A DNA stretch of 64,000 nt from the NCBI RefSeq assembly GCF_019160155.1, contig NZ_JAFNIH010000006.1, positions 1-64,000 of the forward strand, written 5' to 3'. The translations under genes and the position numbers were made by a program. Shown piece after piece: positions 51,517-59,473 of the stretch; position 1 is the first letter of the stretch, and the number at the start of each line of letters is the position of its first letter. This DNA is from Pinisolibacter aquiterrae. GTDB taxonomy: Bacteria > Pseudomonadota > Alphaproteobacteria > Rhizobiales > Ancalomicrobiaceae. The notes below the pieces were generated by a model that was given only the letters and a program-made list of their open reading frames with translations, made no database searches and was not told where the DNA came from.

Positions 51517-53364
51517 TCAGAGACCGAGGCGGCCCTTGGTCTCGGGCGTCGGGATGCCGTCCTGAGTCCAGCCGCGCGCGGCGTAATACTCGGGCAACAT
51601 CTTGTCGAGGCCGTTGACCAGACCCTTGGCCGGGCCGGTCTTGGCCGGTTCGGTCACGAGGCGCTTGGGCAGGCAGTCGTCCTTGGAGGTGAAGCCGGCG
51701 GCGTTGTTGAACATGCGCTCCATGTTCCAGATGCGCTCGCCGACGACCGCGAGGTTGTCGAGCGACCAGTCGCCCTCACAGGACGCCTGGAGCTGGGGCG
51801 CGACGTCCACCAGCGACCACGCGAAGGAGGTGAAGAGGCAGATGCCGGCCGAATCGAAGATCGCGGTGGCGTCCTGGAAGGCCTTGACGAGGCCGGCCTT
51901 GCCTTCGGTCGCCAGCGGATCGGTCTTGATCGGGATGCCCAGCACTTCCGAGGCGACGGTGTAGGAGCGCAGGTGGCAGGCACCACGGTTGGAGGTGGCG
52001 TAGGTCAGGCCCATGCCCTGGATGCCGCGGCTGTCGTAGGCCGGGAATTCCTGGCCCTTGACCGACATGGAGAGCTCGGGGTGGCCGTATTTCTCGGTCA
52101 GCCGCTTGGAGCCGAGGCCCATCTCCTTGCCGAACCCCTCGCCCTTGGCGGTGAGTTCGGCGAGGAAGGTCAGGGCCTTCGCGGAACCGAACGGCGCCTC
52201 GATGCCGATCTGCTCCTTGGTGAGCACGCCCATCTCGTAGAGTTCCATCACCGCGCCGACGGTCGCCCCGAACGAGATCGGGTCGAAGCCGTCCTCGTTG
52301 GCGAGGAAGTTGGCGTAGGTGAGCGCCTCGAGGTCGTCGACCCCGTTGGCGGCGCCGAGCGCCCAGGCCGCCTCGTATTCGAGACCGCCGGAGGCGCCCC
52401 AATACTGCGGCTGGTTCTGGACGGTGTAGTGACCCTTGTCCATCTGCGAGATGCGGCCGCAGGCGATGGTGCAGCCGAAGCAGGCCTGGTTGGTGACCAG
52501 ATTGGCCTTGCCGTCGGTCTCGCGCTTCTCGGCCATGGCCTCGGCGGAGATGTCACGGGCGCCCTCGAACTGGACGTCCTTGTGATTGCGGGTCGGCAGC
52601 GCGCCCATCTCGTTGATGACGTTCATCAGCACCTGGGTGCCGTAGGCGGGCAGGCCCTGGCCGGTGACGGCATTGTCGGCGAGCACCTTCTTGGCGGCCT
52701 TGGTGGCGGCCATGAAGGCCTTGGGATCCTTGATGCCGGCGACGCCCTTGGTGCCGCGCACGGCGATCGCCTTGAGGTTCTTCGAGGCCATCACGGTGCC
52801 GACGCCGGAGCGGCCGGCGGCGCGGTGGAGGTCGTTGACGACCGCGGCATAGAGGCAGCCCTGCTCGGCGGAGCGGCCGACCGAGGTGACGCGCATCAGG
52901 GGGTCCTGATGCTTCTTCTTGAGGTGCTCCTCGGTGTGCCACACCGTGGTGCCCCAGATCTCGGCGGCGTCGTGGAGGGTCACCTCGTCGTCGGAGATCT
53001 GCAGATAGACCGGCTTCGGCGACTTGCCCTCGAAGATGACCATGTCCCAACCGGCCGCCTTCAACTCGGCGCCCCAATAGCCGCCGGAGTTGGAACAGGC
53101 GATGGCGCCGGTCAGCGCGCCCTTGGTGATGACGGTGTAGCGGCCGCCGGTCGACGCCATGGTGCCGGTCAGGGGGCCGGTGGCGAAGATCAGCTTGTTG
53201 GCGGGCGACAGCGGGTCGACGCCGGCGCCGACCTCCTCGACGAAATATTTGGTGCCGAGACCGCGCGAGCCCAGGTAGTCGAGCGCCCACTCCATGTTGA
53301 GAGGCTCTTCGGCGATGGTGCCCGCGGTCAGATCGACGCGCAGAATCTTGCGTTGCCAGGACAT
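51517..53364 (-). CDS. aorB: Tungsten aldehyde ferredoxin oxidoreductase catalytic subunit, AorB-like (615 aa)
   Basis: Oxidises aldehydes to acids with a W-bis-pterin cofactor. The AOR family start WQRKILRVDLTAGTIAEEPL is present. Cluster ligands Cys295, Cys298 and Cys302 lie in ACFGCTIACGR, with a fourth Cys in SAGICLFTSF. The cofactor-binding RSGVGTVMASKNLKAIAV and the DSRGIQGMGLTYATSNRGACHLR segment are visible. Length is normal for the family. With AorA, AorC and the Tup system nearby it forms a complete tungsten enzyme locus. Such enzymes are uncommon in alphaproteobacteria. Confidence 0.95.
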   Translation of the reverse strand: MSWQRKILRVDLTAGTIAEEPLNMEWALDYLGSRGLGTKYFVEEVGAGVDPLSPANKLIFATGPLTGTMASTGGRYTVITKGALTGAIACSNSGGYWGAELKAAGWDMVIFEGKSPKPVYLQISDDEVTLHDAAEIWGTTVWHTEEHLKKKHQDPLMRVTSVGRSAEQGCLYAAVVNDLHRAAGRSGVGTVMASKNLKAIAVRGTKGVAGIKDPKAFMAATKAAKKVLADNAVTGQGLPAYGTQVLMNVINEMGALPTRNHKDVQFEGARDISAEAMAEKRETDGKANLVTNQACFGCTIACGRISQMDKGHYTVQNQPQYWGASGGLEYEAAWALGAANGVDDLEALTYANFLANEDGFDPISFGATVGAVMELYEMGVLTKEQIGIEAPFGSAKALTFLAELTAKGEGFGKEMGLGSKRLTEKYGHPELSMSVKGQEFPAYDSRGIQGMGLTYATSNRGACHLRSYTVASEVLGIPIKTDPLATEGKAGLVKAFQDATAIFDSAGICLFTSFAWSLVDVAPQLQASCEGDWSLDNLAVVGERIWNMERMFNNAAGFTSKDDCLPKRLVTEPAKTGPAKGLVNGLDKMLPEYYAARGWTQDGIPTPETKGRLGL

Positions 53365-53383
53365 GGGATCCTCCTCGTCTTTC

Positions 53384-53860
53384 TCAGGCTTCGGGCGCGG
53401 TGGTGTCGAGCTTCGCGGCCCAGGTCCGCATGCGGTCGAGGCCGGTCCAGTTGGAATCGACGAAGGTGATGGCGCCGGTCGGGCAGGCGTCGGCGCAGGC
53501 GGGCGCGCCCGCGCAGAGGTCGCACTTCTGGACCTTGCCGGTCTCGGCCATGTAGTTGATCGTGCCGAAGGGGCAGGCGATGGTGCAGACCTTGCAGCCG
53601 ACGCAGGTCGTCTCGTTGACGATCTTGGCGCCGGTCTTCTTGTCCTCGGAGATCGCGCCGACCGGGCACGCATGCATGCACCATGCTTCGTCGCACTGCG
53701 TGCAGGTATAGGGAACCTTACGGCCGGTCGCGTGGAAGTCGAAGACCTTGATGCGTGACTTCGCGGTGGCGAAGACGCCGTAGTTCTCGAACGAGCACGC
53801 CATCTCGCATTGGAGACAGCCGGTGCACTTCGAAGCATCGATGTGCAGCGAATTCATCAT
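53384..53860 (-). CDS. aorA: Polyferredoxin-like subunit, AorA-like (158 aa)
   Basis: HycB/DmsB-type electron carrier with four Cys clusters: CTGCLQCEMAC (from residue 12), CTQCDEAWCMHACP, CVGCKVCTIACP and CDLCAGAPACADACP. It should hold four [4Fe-4S] centres. In AOR complexes it chains between W-subunits and links to the flavin subunit. It is the first gene of the minus-strand operon, 19 bases before the catalytic gene. ATG 53860 and the next ATG 53857 are both usable. Confidence 0.93.
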   Translation of the reverse strand: MMNSLHIDASKCTGCLQCEMACSFENYGVFATAKSRIKVFDFHATGRKVPYTCTQCDEAWCMHACPVGAISEDKKTGAKIVNETTCVGCKVCTIACPFGTINYMAETGKVQKCDLCAGAPACADACPTGAITFVDSNWTGLDRMRTWAAKLDTTAPEA

Positions 53861-54206
53861 GCGTCGCACCCTCCCTGTCGGGCTCGAGTTTTCTGCGGCC
53901 CACGCCACCTTCCGAAAGAGGTTTCGCAGGCCTATCGTTGTGTTCAAGAAGACAAAACGGCTTCGTTGCCGTCGTCCTCCCCTGGTCGGCGTCATGTCTA
54001 CTGAAGCAATACGCTCCAGGATGCGCCGTTCTTGGTATTGGCGGCGAGTGTCACTCGACGAAAGCGGCTTTGCAATCGTTCCAAAAGGCAATTTCGGTGC
54101 ACGGAGACGTGATCCGGCGGGACAGGGCGAACCCGCACTTGCGCCCGACGCCTGAAATCGATTCGATCGGAGCCGCGTTTCGGTTCGGCCGAAGAGGAGG
54201 TTCGCG
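53861..54206. other. Divergent promoter region between aorA and the ModE-like gene
   Basis: About 345 bases without a supported gene and slightly lower in G+C. It must hold promoters for the AOR operon and the ModE-like regulator. I see no ModE-type palindrome that I can name. Short frames here are incidental. Confidence 0.45.
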
Positions 54207-54578
54207 ATGATCGGGGTCCGGTTGTTTCTCAAGCTCGATTCCGATACCCGGATCGGGCACGGCAAGGTCGCCCTGCTCGAGAAGATCGAGGAGACCGGCT
54301 CGATCTCGGCGGCCGGGCGGGCGCTCGACATGACCTATCGCCGCGCCTGGGAGCTGGTCGATCATCTCAACAAGGCGTTCGGCCGCCCCCTCGTCGCCGG
54401 TCAGACCGGGGGCGCGGGCGGTGGCGGGGCCAAGCTGACGGATCTCGGGCGCGAGGTGGTGATGCGCTATCGCGCCCTGCAGGTGGCGACCGAGGCCGCC
54501 GCCGAGCCGCACGTGGCGGCGCTCGAGGCGCTGATGGTCGAAGCCGAGGCCCAGGACGGCCTCGACGACGGCGGCTGA
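54207..54578 (+). CDS. ModE-type LysR-like HTH regulator without MOP domains (123 aa)
   Basis: Single ModE N-terminal DNA-binding domain. GHGKVALLEKIEETGSISAAGRALDMTYRRAWELVDHLNKAFGRPLV is the signature winged helix, ending with an LTDLGREVVMRYRAL helix. The C-terminal oxyanion-binding MOP domains of full ModE are absent, so metal sensing would need another mechanism. It is divergent from the AOR operon and convergent with a MoeA-type gene. It is the likely local regulator of W-enzyme genes. Confidence 0.88.
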   Translation: MIGVRLFLKLDSDTRIGHGKVALLEKIEETGSISAAGRALDMTYRRAWELVDHLNKAFGRPLVAGQTGGAGGGGAKLTDLGREVVMRYRALQVATEAAAEPHVAALEALMVEAEAQDGLDDGG

Positions 54579-54584
54579 GGGATA

Positions 54585-56501
54585 TCAGGCCGGGCGGAAG
54601 CCCAGCCGCTCCAGCGCGGCGCGGACGTCGGGCCGCGCCAGCGCCTCGAGGAAGGCGCGCACGGCGGGACGATCGCGGCGCGCCTTCGGCACGGCGAAAT
54701 CGTAATGCTCGTCGCCGAGCGGGGCGAAGCCGAGGCCGAGCGGGCGCGCCGCCGCCTCGATGGCGAGACCCCAGTCGGCGCGGCCTCCGGCGACCGCCGT
54801 GCAGACGGCGGCATGGCTGCGCGGTTGATTGCCCCAGCCCTCGGGCCGGCGCCCGGCGAGGAGCCGGTCGAGCAGGATGCGGGTGCCGGCGCCGGGATTG
54901 CGATTGACCATCAGGCAATCGGGATCGGCGAGCGCGGCGGCGACGGCCTCCTCCGCCGTCCTGCCCTCGAAGCGGGCATCGCCCTTGCGGAAGACCACGC
55001 CCTGGACGCGGCGCCAGCCTTCGACGAGGTCGAGGCTCGCGTCGAGGAAGGGGGCGTTCCAGACGCCGGTCTCGGCATGGAGCAGGTGGAGGGGGGCGAG
55101 GTCGCATTCGCCGCGCTTGGCTGCCTGGACGCCACCCATCGAGCCGAGCGCGAGCGTGCGCACCGAGAGGCCCGCGGCCGCCAGCACGTCGACCACCGGC
55201 TCGAGACCGACGCAATGGGAACCGGCGATCACCAGATCGGGCAGTTTCGGGTTCGGCGCGAACAGGGTCACCGAGGCGCGGGTGCCGGCGGCGAGGTGAT
55301 CGGCGAGGGCGTCGACCTGGACGAAACCGTCGGCCTGGGCGAAGGCGGAGATCGAGCCGGAGCCCTTGAAGACCGGGTGGGCGACGGTCTCGCCGTCGGC
55401 GCCCTCGGCGAGCGCGACCATGACGAATTCGGTGCGGCCGAGGTCGGAGGGCACGCGGACGGGGAGCGTCGCCTCGAGGCTGGCGTCGGCGCGCGGCGGC
55501 AGGCCGGCGAGACGGCGCAGCGACGGCACCACGAATTCGTGGAAAGTGAACATCGCCGAGGTCGGGAAGCCGGGCAGGACCACCACCGCCTTGCCGTCGG
55601 CGACCGCGAGGCACAGCGGCTTGCCCGGCTTCAGGGCGACGCCGTGGGCGACGATGCCGGGGTGGCCGAGGCGGGCGACGAGGCGGGCGGTGTAATCGCC
55701 GGCGCCCTTGGAGGTGCCGCCGGAGAGGATCACCATGTCGCACTCGGCCAGCGCCCGCCCGAGGGCGGCGGCGAGCTTCGCCTCGTCGTCGGGGATGGCG
55801 CCGAAGGCGATCGCCTCGCCGCCGTTCTCGGCGATCGCGGCGGCGACGATCGGGCCGTTGGCGTCGAAGATCTGGGCGGGCGCCAGCGTGCCGCCGGGGG
55901 CGACCAGCTCGTCGCCGGTGGAGATCACGGCGACCTTCGGTCTGCGGAACACTTCGACCGCGCCGATGCCGCAGGCGGCCATCATGCCGATCTCGCGCGA
56001 GGTGACGGTGGTGCCGCGTCGCAGGATCACCTCGCCGCGCGCCAGATCGGTGCCGGCGAAGGCGAGGTTGCCGCCTTGCGCGACGGCGCGGCGCACCATC
56101 ACGGTGCCGTCGGCGCCGGGGTCGGTCCATTCCACCATGACGACGGCATCGGCGCCGCGCGGGATCGGGCCGCCGGTGGCGATGGTGGTGGCGGTGCCCG
56201 GGGTGACGGCGATCCTCGGCGGGGTGCCGCAGGCGATGGTCTCGCCGGTGAGGCGCAGCGCGACGGGGGCGCCGTCGGAGGCGGTCGCGACGTCGCCCGC
56301 GCGGACCGCGAAACCGTCGACGGTGGAACGGTCGAAGGGGGGCACGTCGATCGCCGGGGCGATCGAGCCGGCGACGACGCGGCCAAGGCTCTCGGCGAGC
56401 GGCACCGTCTCGACCCCGACGGGGCCGGCTGCGAGCGCGGTCTCGAAACGGGCGAGCGCCTCGTCGCGGGAGAGCACGGTCAGGAACTGATCTTGTCTCA
56501 T
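54585..56501 (-). CDS. MoeA fused to a PBP-like (substrate-binding) domain (638 aa)
   Basis: The N-terminal 410 residues are a complete MoeA (PAIDVPPFDRSTVDGFAV, ISTGDELVAPGGTLAPAQIFDAN, ILSGGTSKGAGDYTARLV, LPGFPTSAMFTFHEFVVPSL). Residues about 430-635 form a PBP-like domain (DLVIAGSHCVGLEPVVDVLAAAGLSVRTLALGSMGGVQAAKRGECDLAPLHLL). Such MoeA-PBP fusions occur in Mo/W-using bacteria and archaea, and the added domain may sense or hold a metal or pterin ligand. It starts four bases inside the upstream MoeA-like gene's end. Confidence 0.88.
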   Translation of the reverse strand: MRQDQFLTVLSRDEALARFETALAAGPVGVETVPLAESLGRVVAGSIAPAIDVPPFDRSTVDGFAVRAGDVATASDGAPVALRLTGETIACGTPPRIAVTPGTATTIATGGPIPRGADAVVMVEWTDPGADGTVMVRRAVAQGGNLAFAGTDLARGEVILRRGTTVTSREIGMMAACGIGAVEVFRRPKVAVISTGDELVAPGGTLAPAQIFDANGPIVAAAIAENGGEAIAFGAIPDDEAKLAAALGRALAECDMVILSGGTSKGAGDYTARLVARLGHPGIVAHGVALKPGKPLCLAVADGKAVVVLPGFPTSAMFTFHEFVVPSLRRLAGLPPRADASLEATLPVRVPSDLGRTEFVMVALAEGADGETVAHPVFKGSGSISAFAQADGFVQVDALADHLAAGTRASVTLFAPNPKLPDLVIAGSHCVGLEPVVDVLAAAGLSVRTLALGSMGGVQAAKRGECDLAPLHLLHAETGVWNAPFLDASLDLVEGWRRVQGVVFRKGDARFEGRTAEEAVAAALADPDCLMVNRNPGAGTRILLDRLLAGRRPEGWGNQPRSHAAVCTAVAGGRADWGLAIEAAARPLGLGFAPLGDEHYDFAVPKARRDRPAVRAFLEALARPDVRAALERLGFRPA

Positions 56502-57577
56502 GGGCGATCCCTCCGGTCGGATCGGATGCGGACGACGGGGTGGCGGGCGGCGAGCAGGGTGCCCTCGGGCAGGCCCTCGCTCTCGGGCGGCAGGACCACC
56601 AGGGCGCGGGCGCGGATCCAGGCCGCCCACGGCAGATCGCCGACGGCGAGGGGAACCCAGCGCCCTTGCGGATCGACGTCGAGCAGGGCGACCTCGGTGA
56701 AGCCGACGCGCGAGGCGAGTTTGCGGGCGAGCGGGCGGGTGGCGTCGTCGTCGGGAAGGGGAGGTTCGGGGCGGAGCACCGGCCCGATCAGGGTCTCGAG
56801 GGCCAGGGCGACGGTCTCGAGGCGATCGGAGAGGCCGATCACCGGCGCGCCGTCGCCGAGCGCGATCTCGAGCCGCTCGAGCCCGGTCACGGCGAGGCCG
56901 GCGATTTCGACGTCGCCATCGTCGGGACGCGCTCCGCCGACGATGATCGCCGGTGTGGCGTCTCCTGGAAGGGCGGCGTCGAGCGGGCGGCGATCGACCC
57001 GGCATCCGCTCGCGAGGAGGACGGCGGCGAGGAGGTCGGCCGAGGGCGAGGTGGGGTCGGCACGCAGGGCGACGGTTCGTGTGACGACGGCGGCGGTCTC
57101 GATCCCGGCGAGGGCGGCGGTGGCCGCCGCGAAAGGGTCGATCGACCGGCCGGCGGCGACGAGAACGGTTCCGGCGGGCAGGTCGGCGCCGCGCCTGCGG
57201 GTGTTCTCGCCGGGGGCGAGCGCGGTCTCGACGACGAGAAACCCGCCCTCGGCACGGCCGCCGACGCTCGGCAGGACCGCATCGGCGCCGGCCGGCAGCG
57301 CGGCGCCATGGGCGACCGGCCGGACCTCGGCGAGGAAGGCGGGGGCATAGGGCGAGGCGCCGACGGTGTCGGCGGCGGCGACCGCCCAACCGTCGTCGAG
57401 GGCGAGGTCGGCGGCGGGGCGATCGGCGACGGCGACGAGATCGACGGCGGCGATGCGGCCGAGGCTCTCGGCGAGCGGCACGGTCTCGACGCCGCCCGGG
57501 TGGAGGCGTGCGGCGAGCCGGTCGCGGGCCTCGGACAGCGGCGTCAGCCGGCCGGCATGGCGGGGCGATGCGCCCAT
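56498..57577 (-). CDS. Degenerate MoeA-like protein (359 aa)
   Basis: MoeA N-terminal region in outline: LHPGGVETVPLAESLGRIAAVDLVAVADRPAADLALDDGWAVAAADT. The usual PxPxFDxSAxDGYA active-site stretch is replaced by RPAADLALDDGWAV. The expected STGDE and TSGGxSxG nucleotide-binding loops are not visible. This suggests a non-catalytic paralogue or one with altered function. The ATG at 57577 gives a clean N-terminus; a longer frame upstream is basic and unlike any protein. It overlaps the MoeA-PBP gene by four bases, so the two act together. Confidence 0.75.
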   Translation of the reverse strand: MGASPRHAGRLTPLSEARDRLAARLHPGGVETVPLAESLGRIAAVDLVAVADRPAADLALDDGWAVAAADTVGASPYAPAFLAEVRPVAHGAALPAGADAVLPSVGGRAEGGFLVVETALAPGENTRRRGADLPAGTVLVAAGRSIDPFAAATAALAGIETAAVVTRTVALRADPTSPSADLLAAVLLASGCRVDRRPLDAALPGDATPAIIVGGARPDDGDVEIAGLAVTGLERLEIALGDGAPVIGLSDRLETVALALETLIGPVLRPEPPLPDDDATRPLARKLASRVGFTEVALLDVDPQGRWVPLAVGDLPWAAWIRARALVVLPPESEGLPEGTLLAARHPVVRIRSDRRDRP

Positions 57578-57846
57578 GATCGATCTCCCGTCGCGGCGTT
57601 TCCGGCGCGGTCCGTCGGGACCGGGGCGGGACGCACGTCTCGTCTTTCGCCCCGGTCTCGCACGAGGACGGGCCGGGTTCCAGTCCCGCGTCGTGCGCGG
57701 TGGAACACGACGGGGGATTTCGTACCAAAGAACGAGGCGGCGCGGCGGGGTGCCGGCGCGCGGATTGACCCCGGTCAAGGGGCGTCGGCGCGGGCGCGGC
57801 AGGATGGCGGGAGGCGCCGGAGGGGCGGCGCGAGGAGGACGAGCGG

Positions 57847-58200
57847 ATGAACAGGAGCGCGAACGAGCCGGCCGAGGCGCCGGGGATCGGTCACAACGCG
57901 GACGGGGCGACCATCGCGGTCGAGGTCCGGCTCTTCAATTCGCTGACCCGGCATGCCGGCCGCGACGGGCCGGTGCGGCGGCTGACGTTGCCGGCGGGGG
58001 CGACGGTCGGCGACGTGATCGACCGTCTGCGGTTGCCGCCGGCCGACATCTTCCTGGTGCTGCGCAACGGTCGCGACGTCTCGCCGGGGCTCTACGGCGG
58101 CGGCCGCGCCAATCGCGAGGCCGGGCTCGAGAGCGGCGACGTGCTCGCCTTCTCCGGCCCGGTGCCCTATTCCTATGGCCTCGGGGCACCCGTCGTATGA
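57847..58200 (+). CDS. MoaD/ThiS-like beta-grasp protein lacking the Gly-Gly tail (117 aa)
   Basis: The core matches MoaD/ThiS: TIAVEVRLFNSLTRHAGRDGPVRRLTLPAGATVGDVIDRLRLP, then a GDVLAFSGPVPY end. Instead of stopping in Gly-Gly it continues to SYGLGAPVV, so it cannot be a standard sulfur carrier unless trimmed. The N-terminal 20 residues are an extension. It is divergent from the degenerate MoeA-like gene, 269 bases away. It may be structural, regulatory or a W-pterin-specific variant. Confidence 0.75.
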   Translation: MNRSANEPAEAPGIGHNADGATIAVEVRLFNSLTRHAGRDGPVRRLTLPAGATVGDVIDRLRLPPADIFLVLRNGRDVSPGLYGGGRANREAGLESGDVLAFSGPVPYSYGLGAPVV

Positions 58201-58233
58201 CGTCGGCATGCATTTGGTGAAGAGCCCCCGAGC

Positions 58234-58524
58234 TCAGGTGGCGCCGAGACGGGCGATCACCGCGCGGGGGATGCGATATTCGGCGACGGCGTCGTCGTGG
58301 CGGCGAAAGCCGCTCATCTCGCGCTGAATGAAATAGTGATGGACCGCCCGGGCGGCTTCGCGCAGGCAGGCCTCGCGGTCCTCGTCGCCGGCGGCGGCGA
58401 GGGCGTCGAGCGTCTCCTCGACGCGACGGCCGGCGTTGCCGAGCGCGGAGGCGGCCTCTCCCAGAAGTTCGAGGTCGAGGATCTGGAGGCCGGTGGCGCG
58501 CGGATCGTGGTAACCGATCACCAT
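58234..58524 (-). CDS. Unknown small protein (96 aa)
   Basis: I do not recognise this protein. It is helical and soluble, with GLQILDLELLGEAASALGNAGRRVEETLDAL and HHYFIQREMSGFRRHD. No Cys pairs or membrane segments. The host-like codon use and continuous frame support a real gene. It is divergent from the EAL gene, and a palindrome-like TTCCCTCGGGAA lies in the 95-base gap. Confidence 0.6.
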   Translation of the reverse strand: MVIGYHDPRATGLQILDLELLGEAASALGNAGRRVEETLDALAAAGDEDREACLREAARAVHHYFIQREMSGFRRHDDAVAEYRIPRAVIARLGAT

Positions 58525-58619
58525 TCTTGCGGTTCCCTCGGGAAATCACGGTCGGGTCAATCAATGATCAAGGCTTTGGTGGTTTCCTGTCCAGACCACG
58601 CGACGAACTCGAGGACGGA

Positions 58620-59381
58620 ATGGATCGGTCGCCCGGGCGCCACGGCGTCTCCTTCGACGAACTCACCCTGCATTATCAGCCGCAGGTCGCCGCCGATGCG
58701 TCGCGCATCGTCTCGGTCGAAGCGCTGCTGCGCGTCCTCAATCCCGAACCGCGTCTGATGAGCCCGGCCGACGTTCTCGCCTTCTTCGAGGCGCCGGAGG
58801 ACGAGGAGGCGCTCGACTGGTGGGTGTTCCGCACCGCCGCCACCGATTCACTGCGCTGGCCGCAGCTCTCGGTCGGCATCAACATGTCGGCGGCGCGGTT
58901 CCGCGATCCCGAGTTCGCCGACGAGGCGTTCGCTCTGGCGCAGGAGGTCGGAGCCGATCCGAAGCGGCTGGAGATCGAGCTGGTCGAAAGCTCGTTCATC
59001 CAGGATTTCGAGACGGCGGTCGCCAACATCGAGCGGCTGCGCGCCCATGGTTTCCGGGTGGCGCTCGACGATTTCGGCACCGGCTATTCGAGCCTGACCT
59101 ATCTGCTCAAGTTGCCGATCGACAAGCTCAAGATCGACAAGTCCTTCGTCGACGGGATCGGCACGATCCAATCGACGGTGATCGTCCAGGCGGTGGTGGC
59201 GCTGGCGCGCGCGCTCGGGCTGAAGATCACGGCGGAGGGGGTCGAGACCGAGGAACAGTGGCGCTTCCTCAAGATCGCCGGCTGTCACCTGATCCAGGGC
59301 TGGTACTTTTCCAAGGCGGTGGAGGCGGACGAGATCACCCGTCTCCTCGAGACCCGCGTCGTCCCGCGCGCGGCCGCCTGA
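58620..59381 (+). CDS. EAL-domain cyclic di-GMP phosphodiesterase (253 aa)
   Basis: Stand-alone EAL domain. The catalytic residues appear in order: EALLRV, NMSAARF, ELVESSF, the double Asp in ALDDFGTGYSSL, LKIDKSFVDG, AEGVETEEQ and LIQGWYFSKA. All usual metal and substrate ligands are present, so it should hydrolyse c-di-GMP. The ATG at 58620 starts MDRSPGRHG; an in-frame ATG 93 bases upstream overlaps the promoter area. It has no sensory domain and may be controlled by protein partners. Confidence 0.92.
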   Translation: MDRSPGRHGVSFDELTLHYQPQVAADASRIVSVEALLRVLNPEPRLMSPADVLAFFEAPEDEEALDWWVFRTAATDSLRWPQLSVGINMSAARFRDPEFADEAFALAQEVGADPKRLEIELVESSFIQDFETAVANIERLRAHGFRVALDDFGTGYSSLTYLLKLPIDKLKIDKSFVDGIGTIQSTVIVQAVVALARALGLKITAEGVETEEQWRFLKIAGCHLIQGWYFSKAVEADEITRLLETRVVPRAAA

Positions 59382-59473
59382 TCCCATCTCGCCGAAACCC
59401 GTTCTCGACGTCGCCCGGCGCGCCGGCCTCACGCCGCGCACGGTCGCGAGGCTTCGACGCGGCCGGCGTCGCC

